From Niebla homalea (Eukaryota > Ascomycota > Lecanoromycetes > Lecanorales > Ramalinaceae): a DNA stretch of 64,000 nt. The notes below the pieces were generated by a model that was given only the letters and a program-made list of their open reading frames with translations, was not told the origin of the DNA and ran no database searches. Positions 1 to 11,861 of the stretch are shown one piece after another (the first letter of the stretch is position 1; each line of letters begins with the position of its first letter). The stretch spans positions 1,240,001 to 1,304,000 of the forward strand of contig JAHGAU010000002.1 in NCBI GenBank assembly GCA_019925105.1. Direction: 5' to 3'. Position numbers and translations under genes: made by a program.

Positions 1-3000
1 AATATTTAAATATACATTATATAGCTTATTTAAATAATATTCTTTTTTATAATATTTTTAAAAGTAAATGTATATTATACGTTTAAAAAGTATTATAAAA
101 GCTTTAAGATATAAAGCTATTCTTAAGTATTAATAAATATAATTTTAATAATATTAAAGTTAAGTACTTAGGATTAATTATAATTATTAAAAACTTATAT
201 ATAAACCTAAAAAAATTAAATATAATAAGAAATTAAAAGATACTCCGCTATATAAAGGACGTTTAAGCGTTGTTAGGATTCACAAACTTTTATTAACGTT
301 TTATCCTTATATACTTAAAGATCGTTATATTACTAATAGAGTTAATAAAATCATTATATACCTAGGAATTTAAATATCCGTAAGCCTTAAATAATCTTTA
401 ATAAAAAGTTTTTAAAACTTTAAAATACTTTTTTATAATAATATTTATCCTTAATTATTTTAACTTTAATAAGGAAATATAAATTAAGATAAACGCGTCG
501 GATTATGTTATTATAATTATACTTTTATAAAAAGATAGTAAAGGGAAACTTTATTTAATGTTTTTTTATTTAAAAAGATAAATCCTTAGGAATATAATTA
601 TAAAATATATAATAAGGGATTACTTATTATTATTAAAGTATTTAAGGAATAGCGGTTAAAGTTAATTAAAATATTTATAAAAGATCTTATTTATATTATT
701 ACGGATTATAAAAACCTCAAGTATTTTATATTATTTAAATAATTAAATAAATAATAAGTTCGTTAAGCAAAATTTTTATCGGAATTTAACTTTTAAATTA
801 TATATTAACCGGGTAAGTAAAATACAAAATTAAATAATCTTATTAAACGCCCCGGTAATCTTTTTAATAATAAAAAAATGCCCGTTATATCTTTTAATAA
901 TAAATTATTATCCAGAAATATTATATTAACTTACGTTTAAAGATTAAGCTAATACTTTTATTTCTTCATAAAGTAAAATACCGATTTACGCAGTTATGGA
1001 TAATAATTTATAACTTAAGAGAAGAAGAAAGTGGTAATAAGGAGTTAATAGAAGAACCGTTACCGTTGACCCTTGGAAATAAAAACTTAAGTAAGGAGTT
1101 AATAAAAGAATTATTTAATAACGATCTTATTTCTTAAGAGTAAATTCTTAACCGCCTTTATACTGCTTATAGCGAAGACAATATAATATAATATATTATA
1201 AATACGAAAAAAATAAAAGTTTATAAGATTCCTCTGGATATTATTAAAAGGGAGAACCTTAAGTTAGAATTAAGATAATATAAGATAAGGAACGATTTTC
1301 TTTATATAAATAATTATATTTTTATATTTATGAATAATAATAACTTAAAAATAAAGATTATTAAGTTCCTATATAAATTATAAATAAGTAAATATACCGG
1401 GCGAGCCTTTACTTATAAGAAAGTTAATCGCGAATATTATTAGCTGAATATTATAAATTTAATTATATAATTTATGAAAAACTATTAAGCTCATAAATTG
1501 TTTAAAAGCTACCGTAAAAGGAAACAGGGCTTATTAAAGCCTTTATTAATCCTAAATATATATTAAACTGATATTTTGGTAGACTTTATTATTACCTTAT
1601 TAAAGTGTTATCAATAGGGTAAAGACTATAAGTATATTATAATAATTATTAACCGTTTTTAAAAGAAGAAAAAATTCTATACCCTTAATTCTTTCAAGAT
1701 ATAAACTATTATATAAGCCTTTATTAATTAAATATAAAAGGAGGAAAGATATCTTAAATTAATTATATTAAATAAAGGTAATTAATTTATATTATATTTT
1801 TAATAGCGTTTCTATTAACGTATAAATATTAGGCTTAAGTTATTAACGGTATTTTACCCGGAAACGGATAAGTAGATAGAGAATATAAACGCCGGATTAA
1901 AACAATACTTGAAGGTATATATAAACTATAATTAAGATAATTAAATAGACTTCCTTTTAATTCTTAAATTTAAGGTAAATTCAGATATAAACGTTTTAAT
2001 TAAACTATCGTTATTCTTAATTATAAAAGGTTATTTACCCCGTTTTAAGATAGAAGTATTTACCGTAAATTTGCTTACGGCTCCTTAATTACGAAATAAA
2101 ATAAAAGCGGTTAATTAGTTAATTAAAAAGGTAAATTACCTTTAAAGATACCTTAAAAATAAACTTAAATAAACTTAATCTATATAAGCTTAATATATAA
2201 ATAGGTACCGTTTACCAGTTCCGAGTACCGTATAGGTAATATAATAATATTCGACTTAAGATTTATTAAGATTATTTATTTATTAATATCCTTTAATTAT
2301 AAGAATTTAAGATTATATAAAATAATACGCGTTAATAATAATAATAATAATACCTTTAACCTTAAATTACCAAACTTAATAAAGGGTATTTACCTAGTTT
2401 TTCACTTATAACTCCTTCATCCGGATAAGAGTAATTTACTCCTAGGTTAAGTAATATTATTACCGCCGTTTATAAAAATAAATAAGGAAGAAAAAAAAAC
2501 ATAAAACCTTTAAAGTAATTAACTTAAAGATAAACGGAAAAAGAAGAAACCTTATCTTAAGAAAGAAAAGATATTTAATATATAAAATTATATATCTAAA
2601 TTTAGATATTTAAAATATAAGGTTATTATAATAACTTTAAATAGAAGCTATTAAATGTCCTAATTTTATAAACGACTTTTATTACGTATACCCCGATAAG
2701 CTTAATCTTTATAATTCTTTTATTACCTTAAAAGATTAAAGTCCAATACTTATTATTTTACTTACTTAAAGATATAAGTAATAGATTTTAATTTAATAAT
2801 TACGCCGCCGAGTTAAGGTAAATTTACGTTTATTAATTGCTTAAGGAAGCGTACTATAAATTATTATTAATACGCTAAATCTTCAACGTTATGAATAGTT
2901 TAACGGAGCTTGTAATTAAGAGGGGGGGGTCGTATTAAGGAATTATTACTAGTTTACAGTTACGTATATACGGCTTTAGGCCTTGGTACTTCACTTATTC

Positions 3001-3129
3001 CGGATACCTTACCTTATTAAGTAAAGCGTCCTATATATTCTTATAATGTCTGCAATCCCTTTATATGCTATACTTACATAGTTAGAATTCACTCATGTTC
3101 GGAACCACCTTACCTGAGCCCCTAACACG
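1..3129 (+). mobile_element. Ty3/Gypsy retrotransposon (Gypsy-3), 3' part, RIP-degraded
   Basis: The plus strand carries decayed Gypsy pol; the 5' end lies outside the window. Around 150-420 are the end of the reverse transcriptase and its connection, with a recognisable K-Y-L-G-L-I-I stretch. RNase H spans about 485-850: an ETDASDYV-like start, then FFSKK, an NYEIYDK-like motif, TDYKNLKYF (family TDHKNLEYF), an RQ-RWAEFL-like stretch and YRPGK, with Q codons turned to stops. Integrase remnants run about 1150-2050, including a DFI-LP-like core and an I-VVVNRFSK-like stretch (family DR-SK). A purine tract with a run of eight G (about 2920-2929) lies just before the LTR at 2933. No frame is open. 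Family assignment rests on motif order and is firm; exact domain limits are approximate. Confidence 0.85.
2933..3129 (+). repeat. 3' LTR of Gypsy-3
   Basis: It begins TATTAAGG (TGTTAAGG after one G-to-A change) directly after the polypurine tract and ends CCCCTAACA. The inner end is AT-mutated, while the outer 130 bases keep ordinary composition. The last 60 bases (ACATAGTT, GAATTCA, TCATGTTC, CCTTACC, then a terminal CCCTAACA) resemble the end of the 174-bp solo LTRs at 7503/21267 and 60709, so the two LTR families are probably related. Only one LTR is in the window, so the 5' boundary rests on the TG-like start and the tract. Confidence 0.75.
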
Positions 3130-3324
3130 TATATTGATAATTACGCGGCCTTTAATAGTATTATCTTTTAAAGATTTTGAAATCATAAAAAAAAAGAAAT
3201 TAAAAGGTATTAATTTAAATATTTAAGTAAAACGACTTTACTTATATAAATTATTAAAACTTTTATTAATTACTTCCTATACTTTAATTCCGACTAAGTA
3301 ATTCTTTATACGTATAATTAATTT
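3130..3324. other. AT-rich spacer, no gene seen
   Basis: It lies between the Gypsy-3 LTR and the first SINE-like element. It is strongly AT-mutated with no open frame and no recognisable domain. Its last 14 bases (3311-3324, CGTATAATTAATTT) are the left target-site duplication of the next element. Confidence 0.6.
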
Positions 3325-4053
3325 GATTGATTGATTGATTGATTTATATATGAGTCTAGCTACTTTTAAGTTAATTTCGGCGTTTTATAATGCTGGTGGT
3401 TAGGTTACGGTTATTTTAATATTTATATTTATTTTAAACTTATCGCTTTAATTTAAAAGGGAAGAGGAAACCGTAATCGGTTAATTTAACCTTAGCTTAC
3501 CCTAGATATTAACCCGATTTAGATAAAAACCTTTCCTCCGTAATTATTTACCTTAATATTATAATTAAGTTTTTACGTTAATCCGATAAAGATTAATAAT
3601 TACTTTAAATCCTTAATTTATTATTTTTATTAAAGATCTTTTACTTTTTAACGTTATAATCCGTAATAAAAATTTAATAATAATATAAAGTTTAATTAAA
3701 AGGAGGCGGCCTTAATTATATAATTTTATTTCTCTTAATACCGGGACTTTATTTTAAGTATTTTATTATATAATTTTTCGGATTAATCTTATTTAATCTT
3801 AACTTTAACCTTTTAACGTTAATCTTTATAACCCCTTTTTACTGGCCCTATATAATAACTAGGTTCATTTAAGGTTAATTACGGGTACCGGTAAATCATC
3901 GGATATTTATTACTGTTTTATTTATATTAATTACGTAATTTATTAAATAAAGTTTAAAGGCTCTTAATGAAATCGTCCTTTACCCTTGAAATATCTAACC
4001 ATTCTATAGTTTATCTTCTGTACGTAAAAATGCTATTTCGCCGCGCTCGCCCC
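3325..4053 (-). mobile_element. SINE-like non-autonomous retroelement, copy A
   Basis: About 729 bp, read on the minus strand. The head (4053 side) begins with a short GC-rich block containing GCGAGCGCGGCG. The tail (3325 side) is a (CAAT)n run preceded by a TCTAGCT-type block shared with the LINEs. A perfect 14-bp target-site duplication, CGTATAATTAATTT, lies at 3311-3324 and 4054-4067. Two other copies with the same ends are at 22592-23324 and 58601-59330. No reading frame was seen. The head contains a sequence close to a pol III A box, but I found no clear B box, so the promoter is unresolved. Confidence 0.85.
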
Positions 4054-4067
4054 CGTATAATTAATTT

Positions 4068-4354
4068 ATTAAAACGATCTTATTAATTATCGTAAAGCCG
4101 TAACTTTATCTATTTATCCTTAAGTAGATTAATAAAACCTTAATTTTATTAAAGTACAGAATATTCATTTATAAGTTTGTTAAGTTACTTACGTTTTCAC
4201 GGGGTATCTTAAGCATTAATATTAAAGGATATACTTGCTTTTATAAGTTTAAAAGAAAAAGTATTTTTAAAATACGTACTTATTTCAATAATATTAAAAG
4301 CGAAAGTACTTTTAAAATCGACGGTAATTAAGGATAAAATACCGATACTATTAT
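4068..4354. other. AT-rich spacer, no gene seen
   Basis: Mutated AT-rich DNA between copy A and LINE-1. It includes a short imperfect direct repeat near 4250-4315 (an AAAAGTA-TTTTAAAAT-type unit twice). The last 12 bases (4343-4354, CGATACTATTAT) are the LINE-1 target-site duplication, matched at 24816-24827. Confidence 0.6.
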
Positions 4355-7300
4355 TTGATTGATTGATTGATTTATTTATTTATACTACGGATCTAACTAA
4401 GTTAATTCCGGCGTTCCTTAATACGCGGCCTTTTAACCTTACTGGTAACCGCAAAAACTTAATACTTATAACGTTAGGATAAAAACCGGCGTTTATTAAA
4501 CCTTTACCCTTTATCCCTTAAGGTAAAGGATATTAACGGCCGTTTAAAGAATAATAACTTATTTATATACTTTTATATTTTAACTTTAGTAAGAAAACCT
4601 ATAATATTATAATTGTATCCTTATAAAGGTTATTTTTAAATTTATTGTTCTTCCGCTTTTTTATATATTTATATTATATTAACCTTACGTAATACCTTAA
4701 AACATCTTTACCGATATTTATACGTTTAATATATATCCTGCTTATATTATTATTAACTTTAATTTTTTTAAAAACTTTTAATAAGTATTTATTATTATAT
4801 TTTTATAACTATAAAAAATACTTTCCGGTTTACATAGTTAATATAATCGGTTTCCGCTTCTTTTTTTCTTTCTTAACCGGTAACGGGCCTTTTCCGTAAG
4901 GTTTTTATTAAGCTTACTTATCTTTATAATAAGGCTGAATTATAATAATAATCCGGTAAATATTATAAACTTAATAATTACTTAAATATTTCGCTTTATA
5001 AATAATATTTAATAATAATTATAAATATTAACCTTTATTATAAATCTTAATATAATTTTTATAAATAAAAGATAAAAAAATAAAGGACGTATATAGCGTT
5101 TTACTTTCTTTATTTATATTTATAGTTAATATTAATTTAATTTCCGGCATATATAGTAAATAAAAAATAAAATAAATTATTTTTCTTTATCCGGAGTTAA
5201 ATTATTAATATATTATCGCCTTTCTTTATAATTTTATAACGGTAAAAGTATTTATTAATAATTATTTTATTATTAAAAATTAAATACTAATATCTTTAAA
5301 ATATAAATTCCCTATATTCTTATTAACGTACGGTTTATTTTATTATAATTTATTAAGTAATCGTTATAGTTTGTTTTTTTTTAAATCCTTTTAATTTTAA
5401 TTTTTTTTAAGCTTAATAAAAGTTTATATACGTTTAAATTAATATTTAAGGTACCGGTAAAGTTAACCTTCTTTTTAATTTACTCTTACTTTATTTTAAT
5501 AAAAAAAGGGATAAAGACTCTTATTTTACTTTTTTTAACTTAAGGCCTCTTAAGATTTTAGTGGATCCTTTTATTTTTTACCGTTATAATTGGGTATATA
5601 TACCTTTTAAGTTTTATTTAAGTAATTATTTAATTAAAAAAGACTTTTATTAATAATCTGAAGACCTTAAACTTTAATATTGGGATAAAGGTCGCTTTAT
5701 AAATATTATTAATTATTTTTAAGTACCGGTTTTAGACTTTTTATGATATCTAAATAAACTTTTTCTTATATTTTAAAATACCCTTAAATACATATTAGAT
5801 AACTATAGCGTATATTATAGCCGGCTTTATTACCGCTTAATAAACGGTTTGAGCCTTTTATAAAGTAACTTCTTATATTAATACGGTAAAATAAATAAAA
5901 TCCCTTTTTTATAAAGTTATCCTCTTTTAAACCTTTTTTATATAATTTTTTTAATTAAGCTTTTTATTTATTTAAAAATCAAAGACCTTAATATTAATAT
6001 CCGGTTTTTCTATAACCCTATTTAAGTTTATAGTAATTATTATATTATATAGCTTTAAACTCTTAACTATATAAATAAACTTATACTTATACGGCGTAAA
6101 TTAAGCTCCATAAGTCCTTATTTACCGGAAATAGACTTTATAAGCTTACTTTAATTTTAAATAGTTTATACGTATAAAAATACTATAAGTTAAAAGATAA
6201 ATATTATTAATAAAGCTTTTAATTTAAACCTTTTACTTTAATTTAATTAATTCTTTAATTAACGGACTATTAAAGAATAAAAAAAATATAAAAAAAATAA
6301 ATGGTTTTTAAGGAATCCCGGTTATAATAGACTTTATTAAGCTTATTTTTTATTTTAAGTTAATTAACGTAATTTAATTGCTTAAAAAGCTTTTTATTTA
6401 TTCTATTAAAAAAAGTAATATTTTTTTCCTTTTTAAGTTATATAATAATTTTTAATGATTTACTTTATTAAAGGCTTTTATAATATTAAGAAAAAGAAAA
6501 CTTATAATATACTTCTTCCCGTAGCCAAATATTATATATACGTTATTAATTAATCTTTTAAAGGCCGATTCCGTTAACCGATTTCTTTTTATATTTATTT
6601 ATTAATTAAGGAAAAGCCCGTAATTTTTTATATAATTATTAAGGATCTTAATTATTATTATCTTTAAAGCCTTCATTAATATATAAAGGAATACGATCGA
6701 TTTATAAGACTTTATTTCGGAGTAATCCGGCTTTATTAACTTCTTAAATATAATCGTTTTCGTTTTTTTTTTAAATTTACGTAAGTAATAACCAACGTTA
6801 AAATATATTTAAAATAAATAAATAAAAATATTCTTAAATAATAAAGTTGTTATTAATAAGAATTTATTAAAAATTCTATTTAATTTTGAAGCTTTATTTT
6901 TCTTTCATTTATTAATTATTTTAATTATTATACTTTATATTATTACCTTATTTATTAGTATAGGATCGGAATATTTAATACCTTTAATATTACTTAAGTT
7001 AACTTCTAATAAGGGTAAAAAGAATATCCTTTTAAGGACTTTAATTTTATCGTTAAAGGTATTAATATTATATTATTTTATTTCTTAAGGGGTAAAAATT
7101 TAAAAATAAGCTTTAATTTCTTACTTTATTCTTTATTATATTTTATTAACTTTTAAATATTATAGAATAAAACGGTTGAATTATATATTATTAATTTGAA
7201 ATATATTTATTTAGCCTTTTTAATAATTCTTTTTTTTATTTTTTAAGCTTTTTTTAATTATATAAATATCTTTTTATTCTTATCTTATATTAAGTAACCC

Positions 7301-7502
7301 GTTTAATTCACTTTTTTATTTTTATAATTATAATTATATATTCTTTCTTTTAATAAGTCTTAATTCTTTAAGAAAGCTTTATTCTTAAACCCGTTTTTTT
7401 AATTATTTTATTTAATATACTTATTACCCGTTTTATAAAAAATTAATTTATTCCTTATTATCCAGCCGAAGGAAGTCCGTAAACCGGATTACCGTTTCCT
7501 CC
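4355..7502 (-). mobile_element. LINE-1 (Tad-like non-LTR element), 3' segment: RT, RNase H region, tail
   Basis: This is the 3' part of a minus-strand LINE whose other parts lie at 21390-22591 and 23337-24815; the pieces sum to about 5.8 kb. The tail is (CAAT)n at 4355-4372, preceded by a block like GGAACGCCGGAATTAG that recurs at every LINE end here. Reverse transcriptase is recognisable about 6000-6760 by alignment with the better-preserved copy at 45420-45648 (YRPIALLYTLGKALK-type). All frames are broken by RIP stops. The element is framed by CGATACTATTAT at 4343-4354 and 24816-24827, so it was complete when it inserted. Confidence 0.85.
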
Positions 7503-7558
7503 TGTCACGGTGTGAGGGCTGCGATGCTGGTAGCCAAGAGCCCAGTCAGTGCACTAGG
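7503..7558. repeat. Solo LTR, left piece (split by Gypsy-1)
   Basis: It starts TGTCACGGTGTGAGG and continues at 21267-21384, ending CCCTGACA; together about 174 bp. The duplication CCTCC lies at 7498-7502 and 21385-21389. It is nearly unmutated, unlike the LINE around it. A second copy is at 60709-60883. It is probably the LTR of a Gypsy-type family related to Gypsy-3. Confidence 0.85.
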
Positions 7559-7891
7559 TGTTAGACTGACTCCGCTGGCGGCACGCCGGCGGGACTAGTA
7601 AAGGTAGGTATAGAAGACGTAACGTTACAGTCTAGATACTTAGGTACCACTTTAACAAATAAATTAATAATAAGATTAATTCTTAAGGAACTTAAAAAGA
7701 ATTAAGGTATAGTTTTTACTTAAGGTAAAGGTAATGACTATCCCGCTTTACGCCTATTAAGCTACGGCTTATAAATAATATATATTAAGGCCGTTATTAA
7801 GGCCCTTTATTAAGGCTTAACGGTTTACCTTAACGTAGTAATATAGCGTATTACTATAACGCCGGCGTAAAGATAACGTTAACTATTAATA
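7559..7891 (-). repeat. Gypsy-1 3' LTR
   Basis: 333 bp by comparison with the other three copies. The outer 80 bases (TGTTAGACTGACTCCGCTGG and onward) are unmutated. The inner end has decayed to CTATTAATA where the right-hand copy reads CTGCTAACA. Confidence 0.85.
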
Positions 7892-8739
7892 ATTATCTCC
7901 CCCTTTATACGTTAATTTTTAAGGTATAAAGAAATATATTTAAAACGTTAATGTAAAGCCGGTTAAGTATAAAGCTTATTAAAAACTTATTATTAAACTT
8001 AATAAAAAAAAAGTAAAAAGAAAAGAATCTTTAGGTATATATATAAGTATAATAATATCTATTTAATAATAATATAATAAAGGTACCTTACGTTAATAAA
8101 GAGTTAATATAACTTAAAGAGCTTATTAAAAACCTTTTTATAAAACTTAATAAAAAAAGGTAAATAAAAAAAGAGTTTTTATAATATTAATTAATAATTA
8201 CTTAAGGCTTTATTATTAATTTATTACGTTATAATAAAAATAAGTATTATTATAAAAATAATATGTAATTATAATAAAACTTTTACTCTATTTTAAACTT
8301 TTTCTTTTTTCTCCTTAATAATTTTAATTACTTTTATAAGTATAATATATTAAGGGTTTATATAAATATCTATAAGTTAATACGTATATAGCTATATACC
8401 CTTATTATTTATATTATTATTATAATAAGTAACGTTAATATTACGTAAACGTTTTATTTACGTTAATAGTCCGTTTATTTTATTTATTAATATTATATAT
8501 AAGTTAATTAATCTTAAATAACGTAATTTACGTTAACGCGTTATTAACGTAAACGTAAATATAATATTAATAATAGGTATAATAACGTCTTATTTTATTT
8601 ACTTTTTACAGAATAAGTTACGTTACGTATATAGCCCGTTACCTTATTCGTAGTATCGCCGTAAGCAATATTCTTCCCGTTGCCTTTCCGTAAGTATCCT
8701 AACGCCGTTATACCGTTATTATTTTAATATATATATAGT

Positions 8740-9480
8740 TCCCGGATTAACTATAGTTTTAAATAACTTAATAAATACGTAAGTATCCTTTAATTAATAT
8801 ATAATCTATTAAGGCGTAAGCCCAATATATATAGAAGTATAATAAAATCCTTCGGAATTTTAAAGCCTTCTGGTTAAATATTAATTAAACGTTAATTATT
8901 ATTAATCGGACGGAATATACGTTTTATTAAATTACCTTAAAAGCTAGGGGGAAATATTAATTCTTTAAATTAAAAAAGAAACGCTTATTACTTACGTTAA
9001 AGCGGCGGAAAAGGAAATTATCCGGCTTAAAGAATAAATAAATAAATTATAATATAATAATAAAATAATAATATTAATATTTAATAGTTAAATCGGCTTA
9101 ATACGGGGGGTTTAGGCCCTTTATAAAAGTTAACTCCGTTAAAGAGCTACTCCCTATTTCCCAACCTTATATCCGGGGTAGGGAGAGTAGACCTTAAGCT
9201 TATAATATCCGGTAACTTAAAAAATAAAAAGAAAGAAAGAGATATAGGCTTTAACTTATTTAAAGAAAAGGAAAAAAAGGTTATACCCTCCTTAATAACG
9301 CTATTAAGGGGGTTAACCTTAACTTCTAAGAATAATATTTTAAAATTAAATTAAAGAGCCCCTCCGGTAAATAATATTAAAGAAAAACCTTTAATTAAAA
9401 CGGAAAAGAAAACGGAAAAAAAAAGGAAAAGGAGAATAAGGAGAATATAATGCCTTTATATTTATTTTTAACCTTATTAA
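8740..9480 (+). pseudogene. Opposite-strand coding remnant in the post-pol region of Gypsy-1
   Basis: On the plus strand, opposite to pol, a frame reads E-LITYVKAAEKEIIRLKE (about 8969-9029), followed by a stop that would be Gln before RIP. Further on comes a Lys/Arg-rich stretch (KTEKKTEKKRKRRIRR, about 9400-9450). The homologous part of Gypsy-2 keeps the same pattern (AAEKKVRFFKK, then KAERRRKRRIKK at about 34915-34950), which argues for a real coding sequence. It suggests a coiled coil followed by a basic tail. I do not recognise the protein. It could be an accessory ORF of the element or an older insertion shared by both copies. Confidence 0.45.
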
Positions 9481-10349
9481 TTTATTTATAAAAAGAAAGG
9501 GCTTACGTTAATACGGAGTTATAGATTATTCTTTTATTTTTATATATTAATATTATTAGAGTTTAACGTTAAACGTTAAAGTTAATAATATTAAATATTA
9601 AGCGCTTATAATTTATATATTATTAAAAAGCAATAAAACGGATAATATTATTAAAGTTATTAATACGTTAACGTAAACTTAATAAATATATTTATTAACC
9701 TTTTATTATTCTTAATAACTTTATTTCTTTAACTTTATTTACTTAATAATACGTTAAACGCTTATAATTTAATACTTATGTTTTTTCGCCTTTTCCGGTA
9801 TTATCGCGGTTATTATTAAAGTTACTTTTATTAATTATAATATTATAATAAAGATAATTACCTTTATAACGCCGGCTTATCCGTGTGCGTAATATCCGTA
9901 ATAAGTAAAGTTATTAATTAAAGCTTAAATTCTAATAATCTTACGGAAAGATAATATATAAAAACTAAATAACTATAATATTAATTATATATATAATTAT
10001 TAACCATATATATAACCTCCGTTATTATAACGTTATAATTTTATTTACGTCTTTTTTTACTCCGTATTATTTTATCGTATTATTCCTATAGTTCCTAAGA
10101 ATACTTTAAGTCCGCCTCCGGTACTTATTAATTATATTTAAGGCCTTAATTAACTTACTTAACCTAATATTAAACGCCCTTTTTACTTTTAACTTTATTA
10201 ATAATTTCTTTAATTATTTATTCCTTTTTATTATTAATTAATTTAAATACTTATATTATAGTTTCCGTTATTTAATTATTAACGTAAATATAATAAAGCT
10301 TTAAAAAAGAAATATAAATAATAAAATAAATTTAATAAGTAATAAAGAA

Positions 10350-11856
10350 GAATAAGTAATATATTTACGTTCCAATTTTATTATTAATTTTAAAGGGTCC
10401 TATAAATCGGGGCGTAAGCTTCTTATTTAATTATTTTAACTTAAGGTTTTTAATATTTAATATTATTAAATTACTGACGTTATATAACTTTAACTTATAT
10501 TTTTTATTATATATCTTTTAAGTTAATTTAATAATATAACGTTATTAATCCGTTAATATTAATCGCATTTTATATAATATTTTAACCTTATCTTTTATTA
10601 TAGGTATCTCTTTTTCTATAAGTTTATCCTTAAGTTTAAAATAAATATCTGGATTATAGTTATATATCGCTATAAAGGGGCTATAACTTAAAGTTAAGTA
10701 TTCTGAGTTTATATAAGTAAATTTAATTAAAGGGAATAGCCTTATTTAATTTACTTATTTAAAATTAATAAAGGTCCTTAAATATTATTTAAAGCTTTAA
10801 TTTTAACGCTTTATTTAATTATCCGTTTATAAATAAAAAGCGGTATTTAATTTACGCTTTATCTTTATATAATAATATATTAAACCCCAGAATTTATTAA
10901 TAAATAAAGATTTTTAATTAATTATAATTTTAACCGGCGTATTATACCATAATATAATTTCTTTAAAGAAAAGGTTTATTAACGTAATAATATCGATTTA
11001 TTTCGTAACGGGAAGGTATTTATATATCTTTATATATTTATTTATGATTATTAAAATTGAATTATAAATATTATCTTTAATTTTATTTACGGGTAAACCG
11101 GTAATAAAGTCTATATTAAGTTTTTTCCAGGATATAATTAATTAAAAAAGTAAAGTAAGCTCGCCGTAAAAGCGGTAATACGGTACCTTAATCCTTTAAT
11201 AAGTATTATACGTTTTAACATAATTATTAACTTAAACCTTTAAGCTATCTTAATAATATTTATAAATTAAAAGCTCGTAAGTCTTTTCGGCTTTAAAGTG
11301 GCCTATTAACGGGTTATTATAATACTTATTAATTAGTTTTTCTTTAACCGCTTTATCCCGGGGGACGTATATATAGCCTTTATAAGTTATAAGGTTATTA
11401 AAATTAAGTTTCTAAGCATTATTATAACCTTAACGAGAATACGTCGGCGTTACGTTATCGTTTTTAATCTTATATATAAACGTATCGTTAATTTATAGAT
11501 CCTTAATAAGTAACTTAATCGGCCTGGATTCTTTATAAGGCCCTTTAAGTAATTATTAAATCTCTTTTTATGGGATAATAACCTGAATACCTTTTAAAGT
11601 GAGTAATAATTAATAATTAATAACCGCCGTCCGCCGGCGTTCCGCCGACTTATCAAATTAAAGTATAAGTTTATTCTATAAAGTAAATAATAAGGTAATA
11701 TTAAAAAGTAAGACTCCTTTATAGTCTAAACGTCTTAATAAAGGATTAGTAAGGTTTATTTTGCCTTAACGATAAAATACTTTAAAGTTATAATTGGTAA
11801 GTTTTAAGGCCTATTTAACCTAACACAGGCTCAGCGCCGGCTATTTTATAAACCCT
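10350..11856 (-). pseudogene. Gypsy-1 pol, 3' part: integrase remnant
   Basis: The minus strand shows W-KLNIDFITGLPVN followed by a Y-SILIIINKYIK-like stretch, decayed from the Gypsy integrase core W-MDFI-GLP...VVVDR-TK. Upstream on the same strand the frame runs into the Copia insertion at 11862 and resumes at 17914. Stops at former Gln and Trp codons are frequent, as RIP predicts. Equivalent to 35870-37400 in Gypsy-2. Confidence 0.7.
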
Positions 11857-11861
11857 TAAAG

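Noticed and set aside
3323..3344. GATT/CAAT microsatellites as independent simple repeats
   Set aside because: Each run marks a LINE or SINE-like 3' end with a matching target-site duplication, so they are element tails.
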